From contig JAHFGR010000013.1 of the NCBI GenBank assembly GCA_023247345.1, forward strand, positions 1-9,515: DNA of 9,515 nucleotides, in the 5' to 3' direction. Positions within the stretch are counted from its first letter, which is position 1; each line of letters begins with the position of its first letter. The position numbers and the translations under genes were made by a program. The notes beneath the pieces are model-generated. The model saw only the letters and a list, made by a program, of their open reading frames with translations. It searched no databases and had not been told where the DNA came from. Below, one piece after another: positions 6,780 to 9,515 of this stretch. Source of the stretch: Microcaldota archaeon (lineage in GTDB: Archaea > Micrarchaeota > Micrarchaeia > Anstonellales > Bilamarchaeaceae).

Positions 6780-7568
6780 TTAGTATCTAAAAAATACAAT
6801 GGAGGCGTCATCTTCTTTCGGAACTAATATTCCGTTATCTATTACTTCTTCTTTCAACTGCATTCTTTTTTTAATCTCTTCTGTGAGCGCTTCGATTATG
6901 GCCTTTATGTCTTTTTTCTCATAAAGGATTCTCTCTAAGTCTTGTTTTCCGCTTGTATCTGTAACAATGCCACCCTCAACTTTAATGAAGAGATTGTCTA
7001 TTACTCCATCAGTAATGGCGAATAAGACGTCTCCGCTTTCTAATTTTCCTTTTCCAGCATCAATTTTACTCAATAATCCGCCAATACATTGAGTAACATG
7101 CATTCTATGTTTTATATAATTAGCAAAACTACTGGCATCTCGGTCATCTTTTGTTAATCTGACCACGCGCTGTTTTGAAATTTTATAAATATGTGAATCG
7201 CCGAGATTAGCATAAAAATAATTTCCATCTTTCAAAATCAATGCAATGCTTGCGGTTGTTCCGCCTGCTTGAATAGCATAGTTTGCCTCGGATATTGCTT
7301 CTTCTAATAGTTCTTTGGTGCTTTTCTTTGTAAAAAATTTTTCAATATAATTCGCAATTGTTTTTAGCGCTGTCTCGCTTGCTGTACTTGCATTTGCTTC
7401 ACCGCTAACGCCGTCAAAAACCCCAATCAGGACATAATCGTCTCTTATGATCAAGAGTGCGCTATCATCGCAAGAATGTTCTAAGCTTTTTTTAACATAA
7501 GCACAAGACTGCTCGTTGCATCTAAGCTCTTCTGTTTTTACAGTTTTTGCTAAAATTGAAAGGTCCAT
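6780..7568 (-). CDS. PP2C-family (PPM) protein phosphatase
   Basis: This 262-residue protein starts MDLSILAKTV. The PP2C motifs are in order: CDDSALL at 33-39, GVFDGVSG with Asp52, GGTTASIAL at 102-110, LGDSHIYKI with Asp124, FAITDGVID with Asp187, and KEDDASIVFF near the end with Asp253 and Asp254. These aspartates bind the two metal ions of Ser/Thr phosphatases. No kinase gene is in the window. The frame stays open to 7634, but those codons lie inside the tRNA-Phe gene, so the ATG at 7568 is chosen. Only 21 bases separate it from the tRNA 3' end and no TATA box fits there, so it is probably transcribed with tRNA-Phe and freed by tRNA processing. It ends 6 bases before tRNA-Met. Confidence 0.88.
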   Translation of the reverse strand: MDLSILAKTVKTEELRCNEQSCAYVKKSLEHSCDDSALLIIRDDYVLIGVFDGVSGEANASTASETALKTIANYIEKFFTKKSTKELLEEAISEANYAIQAGGTTASIALILKDGNYFYANLGDSHIYKISKQRVVRLTKDDRDASSFANYIKHRMHVTQCIGGLLSKIDAGKGKLESGDVLFAITDGVIDNLFIKVEGGIVTDTSGKQDLERILYEKKDIKAIIEALTEEIKKRMQLKEEVIDNGILVPKEDDASIVFFRY

Positions 7569-7603
7569 GGATATCACAAAAATAGAAAATGCCGCAGGCC
7601 TGA

Positions 7604-7754
7604 TTGACAGCATTGCAGTCAAATTTCCCGACACAATTGTCGCCTAGCGACAATGTGCATATTGTCCAAAAGGACAATCATGTTTTTCGATGTTTCGAAA
7701 AACGGGCATCATGTTCGTATCGACGAACATGCTTGTGTCCAACAGGACAATGCT
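7604..7754 (-). other. About 151-nt T-loop intron made of stem-loops
   Basis: The insertion lies between TTCAAA and T60-CAGGC; the exact junction can slide from 57/58 to 60/61 because both edges are A-rich. AGCATTG (7748-7754) pairs with CAATGCT (7609-7615) and closes the intron. Inside are five further stem-loops, described separately. No strict 4-bp central helix is visible at the junction, so how it would be spliced is unclear. Confidence 0.65.
7632..7749. repeat. Array of five short stem-loops inside the tRNA-Phe intron
   Basis: Plus-strand arms are: 7736-7740/7745-7749 (TGTCC, loop AACA); 7710-7717/7724-7731 (CATGTTCG, loop TATCGA); 7682-7689/7696-7703 (GTTTTTCG, loop ATGTTT); 7661-7667/7672-7678 (ATTGTCC, loop AAAA); 7636-7643/7647-7654 (ATTGTCGC, loop CTA, extended by CAC/GTG at 7632-7634 and 7655-7657 around a bulged A). 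All arms are perfect. Three share a TTGTC/GACAA core while the others differ, so these are not simple sequence repeats. Confidence 0.85.
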
Positions 7755-7783
7755 TTTGAACAAGCGACACCTCGGTCTTCAGC

Positions 7784-7816
7784 TTCACCATTTCTAATGA
7801 AAGAACAATAGAAATT
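7784..7816 (-). other. 33-nt tRNA-Phe intron at position 30/31
   Basis: It splits the anticodon stem between G30 and G31. CACT (25-28) pairs with GGTG at the intron end to form the 4-bp central helix. The 3-nt bulges are CG|A and AA|G, each cut after its second base. A 7-bp helix, ATTTCTA/TAGAAAT, abuts the bulge on one side and GGTG on the other. Every element of an archaeal splice motif except a strong outer helix is present. Confidence 0.88.
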
Positions 7817-7876
7817 CGAGTGCTCTCCCGAGCTGAGCTACTGCGGCACGAAATAACATAAAACTTATTACCGTAC

Positions 7877-7884
7877 TTTATAAA
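7877..7884. promoter_or_regulatory. Palindromic TATA box between tRNA-Phe and RNase P RNA
   Basis: TTTATAAA is its own reverse complement. Its centre is about 30 bases before the RNase P RNA start at 7911 and about 33 bases before the tRNA-Phe 5' end at 7847, so one element could serve both directions. The whole gap is 63 bases. Confidence 0.6.
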
Positions 7885-7910
7885 AAACCTTCCTTGTTAA
7901 TTTATATTGA

Positions 7911-8109
7911 ATGAGGGGCAGGAGAATTCGCTGAAAAGTGAGGAAGTTCTGTCCACGCAGAAATGCAATGTCTCTAAGGGACAAGGAATGGAACAGAAAC
8001 GATACTGCTTGCAGTTGAAACGATCATTCCAGCATTAATGAACGTGCAAGGCCTTTGCGCCGCTAAGTCCAATTTCTCCTAACTACAGAAGACAGACTAT
8101 GCTCCTCAT
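7911..8109 (+). ncRNA. rnpB: RNase P RNA, compact archaeal form
   Basis: This is the catalytic RNA that removes tRNA 5' leaders. P1 is a 10-bp helix (7911-7920 with 8100-8109). P2 pairs GGAGAATT at 7921 with AATTTCTCC at 8071. P3 is CGCT-GAAA-AGTG. GAGGAAGTTCTGTC (7940-7953) holds the conserved 5' strand of P4, which pairs with GACAGACTA (8091-8099) around a bulged U. ACAGAA at 8085-8090 precedes that 3' strand, as in all RNase P RNAs. The specificity domain is cut down to GGAATG/CATTCC, ACAGAAACGAT, an ACTG-CTTG-CAGT hairpin and GAAACG. GTGCAA/TTGCGC with loop GGCCT is a candidate P15-like hairpin. At about 199 nt it is short for the family. A T-rich tail follows. The identification is firm; the helix names inside the specificity domain are tentative. 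Confidence 0.92.
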
Positions 8110-8118
8110 TCTTTCTTA

Positions 8119-8607
8119 TTATATCGTAGTATTTAGCACATGAGACAAATATGCCTCTATTCCTGCAGAAGTTGGATTTTTAAGAACTTTTTCTACCCAA
8201 GCACCTCTTTCAAATGCTAATAATGCAAGGTCCCAGGTGCAAAGAGGAACAGACAAAGAAGATCTCGGAACGACCCCACCTGGTAATGTAGAATCTAATT
8301 GAGAAACATCAGTATGGAGCTCGTTTCCATTTCGCCATTGACTTATGAGAAGAAAATCAGCGCCATTAGCTTCATGAACGCAGGCAACAGCAACACTTAA
8401 TGGACTTTCTGGAATACTTGGGTCTTGAAATTTGGATAATCTGTCAAATGCAACTGTTTTCGCAGCTCGAACTAGCTCATCGCGCGGACTTGCATGCTCT
8501 TCTTGGGCAGTAACACCATATAATTTGAATCGTAGATTAGGAGAACTATGGACGCTTCCATCCATTAATTCAATGAAGCGAATAGGCCGTGGTTTGTAAA
8601 TAGACAT
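8119..8607 (-). CDS. Conserved-looking protein of unknown function
   Basis: This is a 162-residue soluble protein with no signal peptide or membrane segment. An N-terminal strand pair (RFIELMDGS, LRFKLYGVT) is followed by a helix (DELVRAAKTVAFDRLSKF), strands (SVAVACVHEANGADFLLISQWRNGNELHTDV) and a C-terminal helical part (TWDLALLAFERGAWVEKVLKNPTSAGIEAYLSHVL). The pattern of WDLALLAFER-AWV-VLKNP-YL recalls a family of about 150-residue uncharacterised proteins that I associate mainly with bacteria; this is memory of a pattern, not a search. It begins 27 bases downstream of a good TATA box, so it is probably leaderless and singly transcribed. Its stop is 9 bases from the convergent RNase P RNA end. 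I assign no function. Confidence 0.75.
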   Translation of the reverse strand: MSIYKPRPIRFIELMDGSVHSSPNLRFKLYGVTAQEEHASPRDELVRAAKTVAFDRLSKFQDPSIPESPLSVAVACVHEANGADFLLISQWRNGNELHTDVSQLDSTLPGGVVPRSSLSVPLCTWDLALLAFERGAWVEKVLKNPTSAGIEAYLSHVLNTTI

Positions 8608-8628
8608 GTTTATTATTATGTAGTATTG

Positions 8629-8638
8629 TGTTTATAAA
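8629..8638 (-). promoter_or_regulatory. TATA box of the 162-residue unknown gene
   Basis: The minus strand reads TTTTATAAAC here, centred about 27 bases before the ATG at 8607. This predicts a leaderless message. Confidence 0.5.
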
Positions 8639-8668
8639 ACTAGCTAATTTTCATACCCCAAGTTTTTA

Positions 8669-8932
8669 TTATTTATACGCTTTTTCTCTTCGCTCGAATT
8701 CAAAAACTTTTATAGTATTATTAGTAGTATCTACATAGTAAGATAATCTAAAATCTCCTATTCTAATACGATAACAATCGTTCATACCACTAAGTTTTAC
8801 AAAATCGTATTCTTCTGCTGGATACGGATGAGTTTCCAGATGGGAAAATAAATCATGTAATCTCTTAAAATTTTTCTCATCAAGATGTTCGTACTTCTTC
8901 TTAACCTTATTATTAAGGATGACGATATACAT
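8669..8932 (-). CDS. RelE/ParE-family toxin
   Basis: This 87-residue basic protein begins MYIVILNNKVKKKYEHLD. Its size, the helix pair (about 12-37), the HPYP turn, and the strands VKLSGMNDCYRIRIGDFRLSYYVD followed by TIKVFEFERREKAYK are characteristic of the RelE fold. RelE toxins cut mRNA on the ribosome; candidate active residues are the arginines of CYRIRIGDFRL and FERREKAY and the final tyrosine. It starts 1 base after the antitoxin-like gene ends, the usual order of such pairs in an operon. The family is fairly clear; activity depends on residues that would need a structural comparison. Confidence 0.82.
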   Translation of the reverse strand: MYIVILNNKVKKKYEHLDEKNFKRLHDLFSHLETHPYPAEEYDFVKLSGMNDCYRIRIGDFRLSYYVDTTNNTIKVFEFERREKAYK

Positions 8933-8933
8933 T

Positions 8934-9122
8934 TTATTTCCTTTTTATATCTCTAAAATTAGTTCCCTTCTCTTTCATTGTTAATCCTAGTTCTTTTTGA
9001 AGTTCAGCTCTCTCTTTCTCTGAAATCTTTGCCTCGCAAATAATTGTTTCTTCTATGCGCTTTACTTCTTTGCGAAGAGATGCGAGCTCTTCATAAACCA
9101 TGTTCAAAGTTACGTTTTCCAT
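8934..9122 (-). CDS. Small antitoxin-like partner of the RelE-type toxin
   Basis: This 62-residue, highly charged protein begins MENVTLNMVYEELASLRKEVKRIEE, a long amphipathic helix, and continues with an acidic then basic tail. It resembles short archaeal RelB-type antitoxins, which wrap around the toxin. No ribbon-helix-helix or helix-turn-helix DNA-binding motif is obvious, so autoregulation would need another factor. AGGTG five bases before the ATG is a candidate ribosome binding site, and a TATA box lies at 9151-9160. The role is assigned mainly from gene order and size. Confidence 0.7.
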   Translation of the reverse strand: MENVTLNMVYEELASLRKEVKRIEETIICEAKISEKERAELQKELGLTMKEKGTNFRDIKRK

Positions 9123-9150
9123 AAAGACACCTGTTTTATTATGCTCGAAC

Positions 9151-9160
9151 TTGTTTATAA
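9151..9160 (-). promoter_or_regulatory. TATA box of the toxin-antitoxin pair
   Basis: The minus strand reads TTATAAACAA here, about 33 bases before the antitoxin-like start codon. The SRP54 stop is only 7 bases away, so the pair appears to have its own promoter just behind SRP54. Confidence 0.5.
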
Positions 9161-9166
9161 ATTTTC

Positions 9167-9515
9167 TTATGACAGTTTCATATTGCCCAGCTTTCCGCCT
9201 TTCATCATTTTTTCTAATTGCGAACGGAATCCTCGATTATGCTTGTACATGTTAATCATTTTTTCCATTTTCTCGAATTGGGATAAAAACTCGCGCACTT
9301 CGTTTTCTTTTGTGCCACTACCTTTTGCAATGCGAGCAATACGCGTTGCGCTTTTCCTCAATAAATATGCATCTTTGCGCTCGGCAAGCGTCATGGAATT
9401 AATCATTGATTCGAACTTTTTCATTTTCTCCTCGCCCTGGTGCATCATCTCTTTTGGCATGTCAACTGCGCCTAGCATGCCAAGCACGCCACTAAGCGGC
9501 CCAAGTTTTTTTGCC
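9167..9515 (-). CDS. srp54: SRP54, signal recognition particle GTPase, C-terminal M domain (partial)
   Basis: The frame is open through the window edge, and the visible 115 residues begin AKKLGPLSGVLGMLGAVDMPKEMM. This is the methionine-rich M domain, which binds signal peptides and SRP RNA. The hydrophobic-groove segments are rich in Met (MLGMLGAVDM, MEKMINMY). The RNA-binding segment is RKSATRIARIAKGSGT, matching the conserved SRIxRIAxGSG pattern. The tail ends KLGNMKLS. The GTPase NG domain lies outside the window. A GTG at 9485-9487 is an internal valine codon, not the start. Confidence 0.95.
   Translation of the reverse strand, partial: AKKLGPLSGVLGMLGAVDMPKEMMHQGEEKMKKFESMINSMTLAERKDAYLLRKSATRIARIAKGSGTKENEVREFLSQFEKMEKMINMYKHNRGFRSQLEKMMKGGKLGNMKLS

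Larger units (their letters stand above)
7590..7847 (-). tRNA. tRNA-Phe(GAA) interrupted by two noncanonical introns
   Basis: The exons give a 74-nt tRNA. The acceptor is GCCGCAG (7841-7847) with CTGCGGC (7591-7597) and A73. The D-stem is GCTC/GAGC with loop AGCTCGGGA. The anticodon stem is CTCG+G/CCGAG with loop CTGAAGA, the variable loop is GTGTC, and the T-stem is GCTTG/CAGGC (one T-G) with loop TTCAAAT. Loop and stem sequences match archaeal tRNA-Phe. Intron 1 interrupts 30/31 and intron 2 the T-loop. CCA is not encoded; TTTTCTATTTTT follows. A standard tRNA scan could miss the gene because the 3' exon, a 7-bp match to the acceptor, lies more than 150 bases from the rest. An alternative T-stem strand, CAAGC at 7731-7735, would need a third insertion at 65/66 and is less economical. 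Confidence 0.85.

Noticed and set aside
7569..7634. N-terminal extension of the PP2C phosphatase to 7634
   Set aside because: The extra codons lie in the tRNA-Phe 3' exon and intron, and the PP2C domain fits the ATG at 7568 well.
7731..7735. CAAGC as the real T-stem 3' strand of tRNA-Phe
   Set aside because: It pairs perfectly with GCTTG, but would need a third insertion between 65 and 66. CAGGC at 7598-7602 is contiguous with the acceptor strand and needs only one intron.
7632..7749. CRISPR-like or simple repeat array
   Set aside because: The stem-loops differ in sequence and spacing and lie inside a tRNA; there are no constant repeats with unique spacers.
9485..9487. GTG as start of a small protein of 106 residues
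   Set aside because: The frame continues upstream to the window edge with SRP54-like sequence, so the codon is internal.

Overview
The window is archaeal. It carries the structure-specific nuclease FEN-1 with a C-terminal PCNA-binding box, an MBF1-type zinc-ribbon/XRE regulator, the M domain of SRP54, a TrmB-type regulator, TATA boxes about 25-30 bases upstream of near-leaderless genes, an archaeal-looking RNase P RNA, and two tRNA genes whose introns fit bulge-helix-bulge splicing. The DNA is AT-rich and tightly packed, with short gaps and genes that abut or overlap by a few bases. This gene set and the heavily interrupted tRNAs fit a small-genome lineage such as the DPANN archaea, but the window alone cannot fix the lineage.

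Left part (1-2543): the tail of an unidentified plus-strand gene meets a minus-strand TrmB-family regulator. A perfect 9-bp inverted repeat next to a TATA-like box separates the regulator from a divergent pair of overlapping genes, a two-domain cupin and a PHP-family phosphoesterase. The layout suggests a locally regulated two-gene metabolic unit of unknown substrate.

Middle (2546-6596): on the minus strand are FEN-1, MBF1 and an alpha/beta hydrolase, each with its own promoter-like upstream sequence. A divergent membrane-embedded site-2 protease follows. Between the hydrolase and the protease lies an 18-bp perfect AT palindrome.

RNA cluster (6642-8109): this is the most interesting part. 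On the minus strand lie tRNA-Phe(GAA), a PP2C-family phosphatase and tRNA-Met(CAU), in that order and with gaps of only 21 and 6 bases. tRNA-Met has a canonical 37/38 intron of 57 nt. tRNA-Phe is spread over 258 bases: a 33-nt intron at the unusual position 30/31 with a textbook bulge-helix-bulge, and a second intron of about 151 nt in the T-loop that is almost entirely a chain of short stem-loops. Head to head with tRNA-Phe is a compact RNase P RNA gene of about 199 nt. A single palindromic TTTATAAA lies between the two, so the ribozyme that trims tRNA 5' ends may share a promoter with a tRNA.

Right part (8119-9515), all minus strand: a 162-residue protein of unknown function, a RelE-type toxin with a small antitoxin-like partner, and the C-terminal part of SRP54 running off the window edge.
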